Assembly: GCA_964473865.1 (NCBI GenBank)
Contig: CAYYQN010000007.1
Location: 81,115 to 145,114 of the forward strand
Length of the DNA: 64,000 nt
Reading direction: 5' to 3'
From: CAIMUX01 sp964473865
GTDB lineage: Bacteria > Eisenbacteria > RBG-16-71-46 > CAIMUX01
The notes under the pieces were generated by a model. The model was not told the origin of the DNA. It was given only the letters and a program-made list of their open reading frames with translations, and did not search any database. The translations under genes and the position numbers were made by a program. Shown here piece after piece: positions 51,390 through 60,943 of this stretch. Every line of letters begins with the position of its first letter. Positions within the stretch are counted from its first letter, which is position 1.

Positions 51390-53366
51390 TCAGGCTTCGC
51401 CGCGCGCCTCGTCCAGGACCGCGGACGCGGCCGCCCACGCCTCCATCGCTCCGTCCAGCTCGAGTCCCACGGTGCGGTACTCCTCGAGGTAGAACGCGGA
51501 CTTCTCCGCGTCCCGAAAGAAGTCCTCCCGGGCCAGCAGCCCCTCGAGCCGTTGCTTGCGCTCCTCGAGCGTGGCGATCTTCTCCTCCAGCTCTCGCACC
51601 CGGCGTGAAGTGACGCGAGGCCGGCGGGCTCCGCCGTCCGGCCCGGCGGTAGAGGCCCCTCCTCCCGGCCCCGCGCTCCCCCCCGGCGCTTCGCCGCGCG
51701 CCCGCTCGCTTTCGTTGCGCGCCGCCGCGGCAGCCGCGCGCTCCTCCTCCTGCCGCCTCCGCCAGAGAAACGACTCGTAGCCGCCCGGGTGATCTCGCAG
51801 ACCACCCCCGCCGACCTCGACCACCCGGTCGGCCAACCCCTCGAGGAAGTAGCGGTCGTGCGACACGAAGACCACGGTGCCGTGAAAGGAACGGAGCGCC
51901 TCCAGCAGGACGTCCTTGGCCGCCATGTCGAGATGGTTGGTCGGCTCGTCGAGCAACAGCACCGGCGCGGGGCGCATCAGCATGAAAGCCAGCGCCAGCC
52001 GGTTGCGCTCGCCGCCGGAGAGCACGCCGATCTGCTTGTTTACCGCGTCGCCCGAGAACAGGAACGCTCCAAGCAACCCCCGGACCTGCGGCACGAACCC
52101 GCTCGACGCGCGGCCCATGGCTTCCTCCAGGATCGACCGCCCCGGGGGCAGCTGGTCGGCCTGATCCTGGGCAAAGTGGTCCAGGGTGACCCGCAACCCC
52201 TCATGACGCCAACCGGCATCGATCGTTTCCGATCCCGCCAGGATCCGCATGAGCGTCGACTTGCCCGCACCATTGGGGCCCACCAGCGCCACCTTCTGCC
52301 CGCGCTCGAGCACCAGTTCGATCCGGTCGAAGACCCGGAGATCCCCGTATGACTTGCGGACCTCGTGCAACTCCAGAACGATGCGCCCGGTCCGCCCCGG
52401 CTGGGGAAACTGGAAGTGAATCGTCCGCGGCGGCGCCTGGGGCGGATCCAGCTTCGGCATCCGCTCGAGCATCTTGATGCGGCTTTGCACCTGGGTCGCC
52501 TTGGTGTTCTTCGCCCGAAACCGATCGATGAATGCCTGGATGCGCCGGATCTCCTCCTGCTGGCGTTCGTACGCCTTCAGCGCCAGGGCATAGCGACTCT
52601 CCCGCTCGCTCAGGTAGCGGGTGTAGTTGCCCATGTAGTCGTGGAGCCGCCGATTCATGATGTCGGTGATGCGCGTGACCGTGCGGTCGAGAAAGTAGCG
52701 GTCGTGCGAGACCAGCACGAAGCTGCCCGGGTATTCCCCGAGGAATCCCTCCAGCCACTCGCGCGCCTCGAGATCGAGGTGGTTCGTCGGCTCATCGAGG
52801 AGCAACACTTCGGGCTCCTCCAGGAGCAACCGCGCCAGCGCGACGCGCATCTGCCAGCCGCCGGAGAGCTCCGCGACCGGCCGATCGAAGCTCGGGGAGT
52901 CGAAACCGAGACCTCGCAGCACCCGATCCACCCGTCGGTCCACCTCGTATCCATCGCGGCGTCGGATCTCCTGCTCGAGTTGATCGTGGCGGGCGAGCAA
53001 CGCCGCGGCATCCTCCGCGCCGAGGCCGGGACGCTCCAAGGCTTGTTCCAGGCGCGTTCGCTCCTCGGTCAGTGCCAGCACCGACGCGAACGCCGACCTC
53101 GCTTCCGAGCGCACCGTCCCGCCGCCCATCCGGAAGCCGAACTGGGGCAGGTAGCCGACGCGCTGTCCCTTGGGCATCTCGATGCGACCGCCGTCCAGAC
53201 CCTCCGCGCCGGTCAGCATTTTCAGCCAGGTCGACTTGCCCGAACCGTTCGGCCCCACGAGACCGACCCGGTCGCGGTCCCCCAGGAACCAATCGCACGG
53301 TTCGAACAGAACCTGGTCACCAAAGGAGCGAGTGACCGCGGTGGCGCGGATCAAGCGGTTCTCCAA
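51390..53366 (-). CDS. ABC-F family ATPase
   Basis: 658-residue soluble protein with two complete ABC domains and no membrane part, a family acting on ribosomes. Walker A: GPNGSGKST and GPNGAGKST; signatures LSGGW and LSGGE; Walker B LLLDEPTNHLD twice. The interdomain linker, rich in Arg/Gln (about 245-310), is the P-site tRNA-interaction motif. A Gly/Ala-rich spacer and a C-terminal coiled coil (about 590-655) resemble Uup-type members. Antibiotic resistance versus housekeeping function cannot be decided. Confidence 0.94.
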   Translation of the reverse strand: MENRLIRATAVTRSFGDQVLFEPCDWFLGDRDRVGLVGPNGSGKSTWLKMLTGAEGLDGGRIEMPKGQRVGYLPQFGFRMGGGTVRSEARSAFASVLALTEERTRLEQALERPGLGAEDAAALLARHDQLEQEIRRRDGYEVDRRVDRVLRGLGFDSPSFDRPVAELSGGWQMRVALARLLLEEPEVLLLDEPTNHLDLEAREWLEGFLGEYPGSFVLVSHDRYFLDRTVTRITDIMNRRLHDYMGNYTRYLSERESRYALALKAYERQQEEIRRIQAFIDRFRAKNTKATQVQSRIKMLERMPKLDPPQAPPRTIHFQFPQPGRTGRIVLELHEVRKSYGDLRVFDRIELVLERGQKVALVGPNGAGKSTLMRILAGSETIDAGWRHEGLRVTLDHFAQDQADQLPPGRSILEEAMGRASSGFVPQVRGLLGAFLFSGDAVNKQIGVLSGGERNRLALAFMLMRPAPVLLLDEPTNHLDMAAKDVLLEALRSFHGTVVFVSHDRYFLEGLADRVVEVGGGGLRDHPGGYESFLWRRRQEEERAAAAAARNESERARGEAPGGSAGPGGGASTAGPDGGARRPRVTSRRVRELEEKIATLEERKQRLEGLLAREDFFRDAEKSAFYLEEYRTVGLELDGAMEAWAAASAVLDEARGEA

Positions 53367-53647
53367 TCCCGGTCACGCCGGACCATCCTGGGTCATCGAG
53401 GCGAGCCGTCTCTGGGATTCTGTGCCGACGGACCTGCTGCCGGGACCGCCGGCGCGGGGGCCGGAGTGGCCCGGATGCGATGCACGTTCCGTAGATTATC
53501 ACTCCCGCACCCGGAAGGTCAGCCGGAACCGCCACGAGCGTCTCTACGCAATCCCGCCGCCGCTCGAAGCCGGCGCGGGCCCGAGGAGCGCTGCGGGCAC
53601 GCGCCGAAAGCCGCCGCGAAGGCGGGGCCGGGGCGTGCGCGATCGGA

Positions 53648-54100
53648 TCAGGCCGCCCGCGCCTCCCGCCGCCGCCGGCGCCGCTCCCGCGTCTCTTCGA
53701 CCGGCCTGGTGATCCATTCCTCGACCTTGCCGAGGAGCACCTTTCGGCTGACCGGCTTCGCCACGTAGTCATCGCAACCGGCCTCGATCGTCTTCTCCAG
53801 GTCCCCTTTCATGGCTCGCGCGGTGAGGGCAATGACCGGAACGTCGTCCAGGTCCGGATCGGCCACGATGCGTCCGGCCGCCTCGTAGCCGTCCATCACC
53901 GGCATCATCATGTCGAGGAGAATGAGTACCGGCGGGTTCTCGCGCGCCCGTTCCAGAGCCTCGAGTCCGTTTTCCGCCATCTCCACCTCGTACCCGGCCG
54001 CGCTCAGGATGGCGCGGAAGACATACTGGTTGGTGGGATCGTCCTCGGCCAGAAGAACGTGCCGGGATCGGGCGCCGGTTCCCGTTCGGTGCTCGTGCAT
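53648..54100 (-). CDS. Response regulator, receiver domain only
   Basis: 150-residue CheY-like protein without an output domain. Acidic pocket Asp20-Asp21, phosphoacceptor Asp63 in LLDMMMPVMDG, Thr93 and Lys115 are all present. A basic Arg-rich tail (about 130-150) is unusual and might bind nucleic acid or partners. The ATG at 54100 follows GGGAGGAG. It lies 43 bases after the histidine kinase gene, almost certainly its cognate kinase. Confidence 0.92.
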   Translation of the reverse strand: MHEHRTGTGARSRHVLLAEDDPTNQYVFRAILSAAGYEVEMAENGLEALERARENPPVLILLDMMMPVMDGYEAAGRIVADPDLDDVPVIALTARAMKGDLEKTIEAGCDDYVAKPVSRKVLLGKVEEWITRPVEETRERRRRRREARAA

Positions 54101-54143
54101 GTGGACTCTCCTCCCGCGGCATCGCCGCGTCGCGCTACGTTCC

Positions 54144-55889
54144 CTAGGCCGCTTCCTCGATGCTTCCCTCGGGAAGGTCGAGAACACTGGCCGGCTCCGG
54201 CACCCCGAGGTTCTCGGGACGCTCTCGAAACGCCGGAATCCAGAATGTGAACGTCGCTCCCTGCCCCAGATCGCTGCGCAGGGTCAGATCGCCGCCCATC
54301 ACCCGGACCAGGCGGCGCGAGATGGCGAGACCCAGCCCGGTGCCCCCATGGCGCCGGGTCAGCGAGCCATCGACCTGTCGGAACTCCTGGAACACCGCCT
54401 CGTGGTCGCGCGGGGCCACTCCGATTCCGGTGTCCTCCACCCATACCGTGAGCCGTTCCTCGTCCGCATCCGCGCAGCCGGCCACCCGCACCCAACCTCG
54501 CTCGGTGAACTTCACGGCGTTGCCGATGAGATTGCGCAGCACCTGGGTGACCCGGTCGGCGTCGTACCAGAGCGGGGCGCCCTCGGGCACCTCGAGGCGG
54601 AGATCGAGCCCCTTCTGCCGCGCCAACGGACGCATCTCGTCGACGACCGCGCGCAGAAGCCCCGCGGTGTCGGTCGCCTCCGGCCGGAGATCGACCTTGC
54701 CGGCCTCCACCCGCGAGAGGTCCAAGACGTCGTTGATGAGGTGCAGGAGGTTCTCCCCGCCCTGGTGGATCAGCTCGAGCTGCTGCCTCTGCTCATCATT
54801 GCCGAGCGGGCCGGTGACCTCATCGCGCAGCAGCTCGGAGAGAGCGAGGATCGCGTTCAGCGGTGTCCGCAACTCGTGTGACATGTTGGCCACGAAGTCG
54901 CTCTTCATCCGGCTCGCTTCCACCACCCGATCGTTCTGCATCGCCAACGCGACGTTCTTGCGACGCAGCTCGTCGGTTCGCGCCCGCACGGTCTCCTCCA
55001 GCTCGGCCCGCTCGCGCTCCAGGTCGCACCGCGACGTGTGCAGCCGTTCCGCCATGCCGTTGAACGCGTCCTGCACCAGCCCGATCTCGTCGCGCCGGGT
55101 CACCCCGAGGACGACCGACCGACTGCCGTGGCCGACCCGATGCACCGCCGCGGCGAGCTCGAGAAGCGGCGCCACCAACCGTCGGCTCTGGCGATCACCG
55201 ATCCAGAAGGCAAGGGCGGCCGCCGCCAGGCCTGCGAGCGCAAAGGCGACGGTGCCGTTCGCCAGGGCGCGCGCCCCGCGCTTTTCCGCAAATCCGATCG
55301 ACAGCACCCCCAGCGACTGCTGGCGGGCATCGCGGAGCGGCGTCCGTACGATGAGCAGTCCGTCGCGCCGCTCGGCCCTCGTCTCGGTCGGCGGCGCCGG
55401 ATCCAGGGGCTTTCGCGGCGGATCGCCGACCAGCGCCAGTGTCTTCCCGTCCGCCGTGGTGACACCGGCAAACACCGCGTCCTCAAGGCGAAAGAGCGGA
55501 GTCAAGACCCGCACCGCGGCCTCGCGGGAGTGCATCTCCACCGCGGGAGCCGCCACTTCGGCGAGCAGAACCGCGGTCCCCCGGGCATCTTCCTCCGCGC
55601 CCCGGCGGAGCATGTTCCGCAACGCGACCCAGTTCAATCCGAGCAGAAGCAGCGCCAGGCCCGCGACCTGGATGGTTCCGCTGAGACGCAGGCGATGACG
55701 CAGCGAGCCGGCCTGCGGGCTGAATCCGCCCCCGCGCTCCGGCGCGCCGGAGCTCTCTCCCGGAGCGCCGGGCTCCGGCGCGGCCGAGCTCTCTCTCCGA
55801 ACGCCTGGCGCCGGCGCGGCCACGACCGGATTGCCTCCCGCGCATCCGCGGGGGTCGTCCGATGGCCTCTCTCTCGCTGGTTGCGGCAT
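54144..55889 (-). CDS. Membrane sensor histidine kinase
   Basis: 581 residues: a Pro/Ala/Gly-rich cytoplasmic N-terminal stretch (1-65), TM1 (about 71-93), a periplasmic sensor region (about 94-208), TM2 (about 209-230), HAMP (about 232-285), a coiled coil, and a HisKA domain with His338 in FVANMSHELRTPLN. The ATPase domain has the N-box NLIGNAVKFT and G-boxes DTGIGV and GGTGLGLAI. Architecture resembles hybrid-kinase-like sensors but with the receiver encoded separately by the next gene. The stimulus is unknown. Confidence 0.93.
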   Translation of the reverse strand: MPQPARERPSDDPRGCAGGNPVVAAPAPGVRRESSAAPEPGAPGESSGAPERGGGFSPQAGSLRHRLRLSGTIQVAGLALLLLGLNWVALRNMLRRGAEEDARGTAVLLAEVAAPAVEMHSREAAVRVLTPLFRLEDAVFAGVTTADGKTLALVGDPPRKPLDPAPPTETRAERRDGLLIVRTPLRDARQQSLGVLSIGFAEKRGARALANGTVAFALAGLAAAALAFWIGDRQSRRLVAPLLELAAAVHRVGHGSRSVVLGVTRRDEIGLVQDAFNGMAERLHTSRCDLERERAELEETVRARTDELRRKNVALAMQNDRVVEASRMKSDFVANMSHELRTPLNAILALSELLRDEVTGPLGNDEQRQQLELIHQGGENLLHLINDVLDLSRVEAGKVDLRPEATDTAGLLRAVVDEMRPLARQKGLDLRLEVPEGAPLWYDADRVTQVLRNLIGNAVKFTERGWVRVAGCADADEERLTVWVEDTGIGVAPRDHEAVFQEFRQVDGSLTRRHGGTGLGLAISRRLVRVMGGDLTLRSDLGQGATFTFWIPAFRERPENLGVPEPASVLDLPEGSIEEAA

Positions 55890-56150
55890 AGGTTCCTTGG
55901 TAGCCGTGATCTGCTTGCCGGACAGTCAGCACCGAGGCCGATCTTCCCCCGGGAGGAGACCCCAGCGGGTCTCGTCCCGGATATCGGCAGGCAAAAAGCT
56001 CTTCCTGAGGGAGAAGCACGACCCGCTCGGCGGCGATCACGCGCGCGCCGCGCGGGCGACTCGGGTCGGTTGGCTCGGATCGCTCGCCTAACGAACTGGA
56101 ACGGCCAATCTTGGCGAGTTCCGGCCAGAACCCGAATCAGCGCGCGGAGA

Positions 56151-58379
56151 TCACGGCCCGGTGCGTATCAGGACCACGCGCTGCTCCCGCACGCGGGCGC
56201 CGGCATCGAACCGCAGGTAGTAGACCCCGGCGGGCAGGGAGGCGTCCGGAGTCCAGCGAACACGGTACCCTGCGGAGGCGGGATGGATCGTCGGATGCGC
56301 GACCCTCCGCCCCGAGACATCGAAGACCGAGAAGGTCACCGGCCCGTCCGCCGGTCCGCCCAACTCCAGCGTCAGCTCGTACGGCGCGACCAGTGGGTTC
56401 GGGTAGGGCCGGACCCGCCGAGGCGGGGCCACGACGGACAGCGAGACGGTCCGTAGGTAAGTCACTCCGAGGTCGGTGCGAAAGGAGAGCGCCAGCCGGT
56501 CGACCTGGGGAACCGGATGATCGACCGCCACCGCCAGGGTCGGCCCGGCAGCCAGCGTGACCTGCTCGCCCGGCCCCAGCTCCTCCACGCGCACGGAATC
56601 GCCGTCCGCCGCGAGCCCCGGCGGAACCGCGGCCAGGGAGACCTGCGCCGCCCGGGTCGGGAGATCCCCCGCGTTGACCAGGACGAGACGGAGCCGGCCG
56701 CGCTGGCCGGGACTGGCCAGCGAGTCGGGCGGCACGGCGGCGCCCGGCTCCCCCTCGTCGACCCAGGAGACCGACCGCACCGTGAGCTGGGACGACACGG
56801 TGTCGGCCGGATCGATCGCGCCGAGCGCGGCCGCTCCATCGGGCACTCCCCAGCCCCGCAGGTTGTCCGGCGCGTGGCTTCGGCTGCCGGCGCGGTGCAG
56901 CGATTGCTGCAGCTGGGCCGGCGTCCACTCAGGATGTGCTTCCAGGAGCAGAGCGGCCAGTCCGCCGATCAGAGGCGTCGCGAGCGAAGTACCGTTTACC
57001 GAGCTGTAGGCATCGTACGCCGACGCCGTGGCGCACGCCGCAGCCACCCCGCGCGCGCAGACATCCGGCTTCGTGACGCCGAGCGCGTTCGGGCCGCGGG
57101 AGCTGAAGTCGGCCACCAGTCCGCGTCCGTCGACCGCCCCCACCGCGATGACGCTCTCGGCATCCGCCGGCGTCACCAGCGTGGCGGGACCCGGACCTTC
57201 GTTTCCCATCGCGGTGACGAGCGCCACGCCGCGGCGCACCAGCCAGGCGGCGGCCCGGCTGGTCACCGCGGTTCGCCCGTCCAGCTCCTCCGGCCAGTAC
57301 TCGTAGTCGGTGAATTCCCGGTAGCCGAGCGAGGTCGACACGACATCCGCGCCCAGGCTGTCCGCCCACTCGAGCCCCGCGACGTAGGTGTCCTCCTCCA
57401 TCCGGGTCTCGGTCTCCACCACTTCGGTTCGACCGAGCGCGAAGTCGGCATGGAAGGCCGGCCCGATCAGCGCCCCGGGCGCGAACCCGCCGAGCGCGGA
57501 GAAGGTGTAGGTGCCGTGGTACTCCATCTGCGGTGTGTTGTACTGGTCGCCGATCCGGTACGGGTCGTACCCGACCGTCCGGTCGTGTTCCACGAAATCC
57601 CGGGCCGCCACCACGTGCAGGCGAACGAACGCCTCGTGGCCCACATAGAACCCCCCGTCCAGGAGACAGACCAGCACGCCTCGTCCGGAGTACCCGAGCT
57701 GATGGAGGGTGGTGACTCCGAGCTGCTCGCACTGGTTCCAGGAGGCCCCGTAGTCCGCGTGCGAGAGCGTGCGGGGATCGGGCAGCGTGTCCGCCGCCGC
57801 GCGCGCGGGCGAAGGCGGCGCGGCCCGACTCCTCGCTGCACCGGCCGGCGCGCCTTCGGAAGATCGGACCCGACGGAAGACCGGCTCCAGCGCGGCCACG
57901 CCCGGATCGGCTTGAAGCTGCCGCAGATCCTCCACGGACAGCGCCGCGCTGACCGCCCGGAGGAAGCGCGACGCCACCCGGGCCTCGATCCCGAGTCCCC
58001 GCAGATGATCCAGGAAGGGCCGCGGCACAGGGCGGTTCGTCGGATCCGCTACGGAACGGTCGACGCCCGCCTTCCGGAGCCGTCGTTCCGCACGCGCGGT
58101 GAAGGCCGGACCGTCGTCCGTCGCGGACTTTCGCGCCTCGTCTTCGTAGCTCGGACCCCAGTAGATCCAGTAGATTCCCGCGGTCCGCGCGGGCCCCTCC
58201 CGGCGCGCGCCGGCCGGGGCCGAAGAAGCCGGCGGGGCGACGGCCGGGCCGCCCGGCTGATTGGCAGCCGCCGGGCTGCCGATCCCAGCGGCCGACAGCA
58301 AGACAATCGACACGATGCGCCCGGGCCGGCGGGTGCGGGTCACCGCCGGTAGAGGAACGGAGCCGGTTCCAAGCTTCAT
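56151..58379 (-). CDS. Secreted S8 (subtilisin-like) serine protease with FlgD-like C-terminal domain
   Basis: 742 residues. Signal peptide (about 1-39), a propeptide-like region (about 65-170), and a peptidase S8 domain (about 205-520) with catalytic Asp241 (CLLDGGF), His288 (YHGTYT), oxyanion Asn393 and Ser465 (NGTSLATP). A beta-rich region follows. The last 85 residues form a FlgD-Ig-like domain beginning YPNPL and containing FDVSGRRV, of the type used as a type IX secretion signal in Bacteroidetes and as a tail in other FCB-like phyla. The ATG at 58379 gives a good signal peptide. Confidence 0.92.
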   Translation of the reverse strand: MKLGTGSVPLPAVTRTRRPGRIVSIVLLSAAGIGSPAAANQPGGPAVAPPASSAPAGARREGPARTAGIYWIYWGPSYEDEARKSATDDGPAFTARAERRLRKAGVDRSVADPTNRPVPRPFLDHLRGLGIEARVASRFLRAVSAALSVEDLRQLQADPGVAALEPVFRRVRSSEGAPAGAARSRAAPPSPARAAADTLPDPRTLSHADYGASWNQCEQLGVTTLHQLGYSGRGVLVCLLDGGFYVGHEAFVRLHVVAARDFVEHDRTVGYDPYRIGDQYNTPQMEYHGTYTFSALGGFAPGALIGPAFHADFALGRTEVVETETRMEEDTYVAGLEWADSLGADVVSTSLGYREFTDYEYWPEELDGRTAVTSRAAAWLVRRGVALVTAMGNEGPGPATLVTPADAESVIAVGAVDGRGLVADFSSRGPNALGVTKPDVCARGVAAACATASAYDAYSSVNGTSLATPLIGGLAALLLEAHPEWTPAQLQQSLHRAGSRSHAPDNLRGWGVPDGAAALGAIDPADTVSSQLTVRSVSWVDEGEPGAAVPPDSLASPGQRGRLRLVLVNAGDLPTRAAQVSLAAVPPGLAADGDSVRVEELGPGEQVTLAAGPTLAVAVDHPVPQVDRLALSFRTDLGVTYLRTVSLSVVAPPRRVRPYPNPLVAPYELTLELGGPADGPVTFSVFDVSGRRVAHPTIHPASAGYRVRWTPDASLPAGVYYLRFDAGARVREQRVVLIRTGP

Positions 58380-58542
58380 CTCGTAGGCTACCTCTCGGGT
58401 CGGGCTCGGGGGTCATTTCCACCGGACCGCGCCGTTCAGTCTATCAGGATGCGGATGCGCGCAGCCAGCCGCGATCGGGCGGCGCTGCCCGGCCGCGCCG
58501 CGCTGCCGGGATAGGACCGGAACCGGGCCGCGGCCCGCCGCG

Positions 58543-58570
58543 TTGAACCACCGGGTCCGCAAGGTATACT
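58543..58570 (+). promoter_or_regulatory. Candidate sigma-70 promoter for the DUF1573 gene
   Basis: TTGAAC (58543-58548), 16-base spacer, TATACT (58565-58570), about 33 bases before the ATG at 58604, with AGGAGG in between. Confidence 0.55.
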
Positions 58571-58603
58571 CGCCGGAGTCAGGAGCAGCCTCAGGAGGAA
58601 TCG

Positions 58604-59740
58604 ATGAAGTCCCTGCGCCGCATGGTGGCCGGAGTCCCGTGGCCGGCCGTCGCGCCCTCGCCCGAATTCCGCGCCCGGGCCCGCTTCACGCCTTTGGCGT
58701 ATTCCGGGTCCCGAACCCGCGCGGTCCGTTCGGCCCTCCTCGCCTGCCTGGCCGGGTGCGGCCTCCTCCCCCTCGCCGTGCTCTGCGTGAGCACCGCCCG
58801 CGCGGTCGATCCGCTCTCGCGCCTGACGCAGGGGCCGCTGATCCGCTTCAGTGAACGCTCCGTCGACTTCGGTCGGATTCCGCAACATGTCAGCCGGGCC
58901 CACAACTTCGTCTTCCGCAATGACGGCACCCAGCCGCTGCGAATCCTCAAGGTGACCCCGGACTGCGGCTGCACCCTGGCCGAGCCGGCCGACACCCTCA
59001 TCGCGCCCGGCGCCGCATCGAGCCTCCGGGTGGTGTTCAGCAGCGGGGATTACGAGGGCGATCTGCGCAAGGTCGTGATCCTGGAGACCAACGACCCCGC
59101 CGAGCCCCGCATCGATCTGCTCATCAAGGTCCAGGTTGCGCCGGAGGTCGAGGTCTCGGACCGCCTGCTGGACTTTGGGCGCGTCCACCGGGGGCAGACC
59201 CCGGCGCTCTCGACGACGCTCAAGGCCGAGCCGGGAGTCGCCTGGCAGGTCAAGACACCGGCGGGGGGAGAGGACCTGGTCCGGTGGACGGTGGCGCCGG
59301 ATCCCCAGACCGGACCGAACGCCTGGAAGCTGGAGGCCCGCATCCGCCCCGACGCCCCATTCGGCCGGTTCAATCTGCGGGTGGACGTCCCGCTGGTGCA
59401 CCCAAAGGTGGCCACGGACCGCATCAGCATCCGCGGCTTCATCCACTCCTACTTCTGCCCGTTGGACTCGGGCATCAACTTCGGATCGACGACTGTCGGC
59501 GCGAAGGAGTCGCGCACTCTGCGGTTGCAGGCGGACGGCCCGGGCGACTACCAGATCACCTCCGCCCAGCCGAGCGCCGCCTGGCTCGGCACCTCGCTTC
59601 GGCGGGACGGACGAGACTACCTGCTGACGGTCAGCCTGAACCCTCCCGATCCGGTGCGGGTGCGGGAAACGGTGAAACTGCTGACGACCGATCCGCAGCA
59701 ACCGGAGATGGTCATCGAGGTCCGGGGCACCGTTCGCTGA
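58604..59740 (+). CDS. DUF1573 domain-containing exported protein
   Basis: 378 residues. A long N-region leads to a hydrophobic signal core (about 40-66, cleavage near ARA-VD). The DUF1573 domain (about 75-165) has FGRIPQHVSRAHNFVFRNDG and the DCGCT motif typical of this Ig-like family; further Ig-like strands follow to the C-terminus. Members are exported proteins of unknown role in FCB and related phyla. AGGAGG lies 7 bases before the ATG; a hairpin follows the stop. Confidence 0.85.
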   Translation: MKSLRRMVAGVPWPAVAPSPEFRARARFTPLAYSGSRTRAVRSALLACLAGCGLLPLAVLCVSTARAVDPLSRLTQGPLIRFSERSVDFGRIPQHVSRAHNFVFRNDGTQPLRILKVTPDCGCTLAEPADTLIAPGAASSLRVVFSSGDYEGDLRKVVILETNDPAEPRIDLLIKVQVAPEVEVSDRLLDFGRVHRGQTPALSTTLKAEPGVAWQVKTPAGGEDLVRWTVAPDPQTGPNAWKLEARIRPDAPFGRFNLRVDVPLVHPKVATDRISIRGFIHSYFCPLDSGINFGSTTVGAKESRTLRLQADGPGDYQITSAQPSAAWLGTSLRRDGRDYLLTVSLNPPDPVRVRETVKLLTTDPQQPEMVIEVRGTVR

Positions 59741-59797
59741 GAGCCCGCAATCCGCGCGGCATCGCCATCCTCCTCGCGTCTCGATCGGCTCGCAAGT

Positions 59798-59824
59798 GCC
59801 GGCCGGCGCGGCCGGCTGGGTTTC
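59798..59824 (+). terminator. Probable terminator after the DUF1573 gene
   Basis: Stem GCCGGCC (59798-59804) with GGCCGGC (59810-59816), 5-base loop, then TGGGTTTC. It abuts the stop of the convergent ltaE gene. Confidence 0.5.
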
Positions 59825-60874
59825 TCAGCGCCCGGCCAACTCCGCGGCCACGGCCCGGATCTCCCGCACCGCGAAGTCGACTGCCGCGTCGTCCAGATCG
59901 AGATGGGTGACCATGCGCAGGGCCGAAGGTCCGAACGGGACCACCGCGACGCCGCGGTCCCGCAGCGCGGCCACCCATTCTGGCGGGGCCGGGGCCCCGG
60001 CCGCGAGGCGCGCCACCACGATGTTCGTTTCCGTCTCCTGTGGATCGATCGCGAACGCGGGCAGATCCGCCAGGGCCCGGGCCAGCCGTCTCGCCCGCGC
60101 GTGATCCTCGGCCAGCCGCTCGCGATGGTGCCGAAGCGCGTGCAAGGCGCCCGCCGCAATGATGCCGGCTTGACGCATCCCGCCGCCGAAGCGCTTGCGG
60201 TGCCGGCGTGCCTGTTCCACCCAGGTCCGCATCCCCACCACACACGAGCCCACCGGGGCGCCGAGGCCCTTGGAGAAGCAGACCTGCACCGAATCGAAGG
60301 AAGCGGCCCACCGGGCCTCCGGGATGCCCGACTCCGCGGCCGCGTTCCAGATCCGGGCTCCGTCCAGATGCGTGCGCAGGCCGCGCGCGGACGCCTCCGC
60401 CGTGAGCGCATCCAGCGCGTCGAGCGGCAGCACCCGTCCTCCGGCTCGATTGTGCGTGTTCTCCAGGCAGAGCAGGCGACTCACGGGAAAGTGCACGTCG
60501 GGAGTCCGGATGGCGCCTTTCAGCTCCTCCGGGGCGATCAGGCCCCGCTCGCCGCGCAGCGGGCGAAGCTGCACGCCCGAGAGGACCGCCGGTCCGCCCG
60601 CCTCGTAGAGGAAGATGTGGCAGGTCGCCTCGCAGATCACTTCATCGCCGCGCTCGGTGTGGGTGGCGATACAGACCTGGTTGCCCATCGTGCCGCTGGG
60701 GACGAAGAGCCCGGCTTCCTTGCCGAGCAGGTCCGCAACCTCCTCCTCGAGACCGCGCACGGTCGGGTCGTCGCCGAACACATCGTCGCCCACCTCCGCT
60801 TCCGCCATCGCCCGCCGCATGTCCGGCGTGGGCCGCGTAACCGTGTCGCTCCGCAGATCAACCCGCATCTTCAT
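59825..60874 (-). CDS. ltaE: Low-specificity L-threonine aldolase
   Basis: PLP enzyme cleaving threonine or allo-threonine to glycine and acetaldehyde; 349 residues. VDLRSDTVTRPTP opens the fold, LENTHNRAGG and HLDGARIWNAA contact PLP, and the Schiff-base Lys lies in CFSKGLGAPVGS. Two adjacent ATGs (60874, 60868) both have suitable sites; the one at 60901 has none. Related beta-eliminating lyases share the fold, so substrate specificity is inferred. Confidence 0.93.
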   Translation of the reverse strand: MKMRVDLRSDTVTRPTPDMRRAMAEAEVGDDVFGDDPTVRGLEEEVADLLGKEAGLFVPSGTMGNQVCIATHTERGDEVICEATCHIFLYEAGGPAVLSGVQLRPLRGERGLIAPEELKGAIRTPDVHFPVSRLLCLENTHNRAGGRVLPLDALDALTAEASARGLRTHLDGARIWNAAAESGIPEARWAASFDSVQVCFSKGLGAPVGSCVVGMRTWVEQARRHRKRFGGGMRQAGIIAAGALHALRHHRERLAEDHARARRLARALADLPAFAIDPQETETNIVVARLAAGAPAPPEWVAALRDRGVAVVPFGPSALRMVTHLDLDDAAVDFAVREIRAVAAELAGR

Positions 60875-60943
60875 GCTCCATTCCTTGCCCCGCAACGGCA
60901 TCGGACCCGACGCCCGGCCGCGCGGGCCTGGAGTCGCCCCGGT

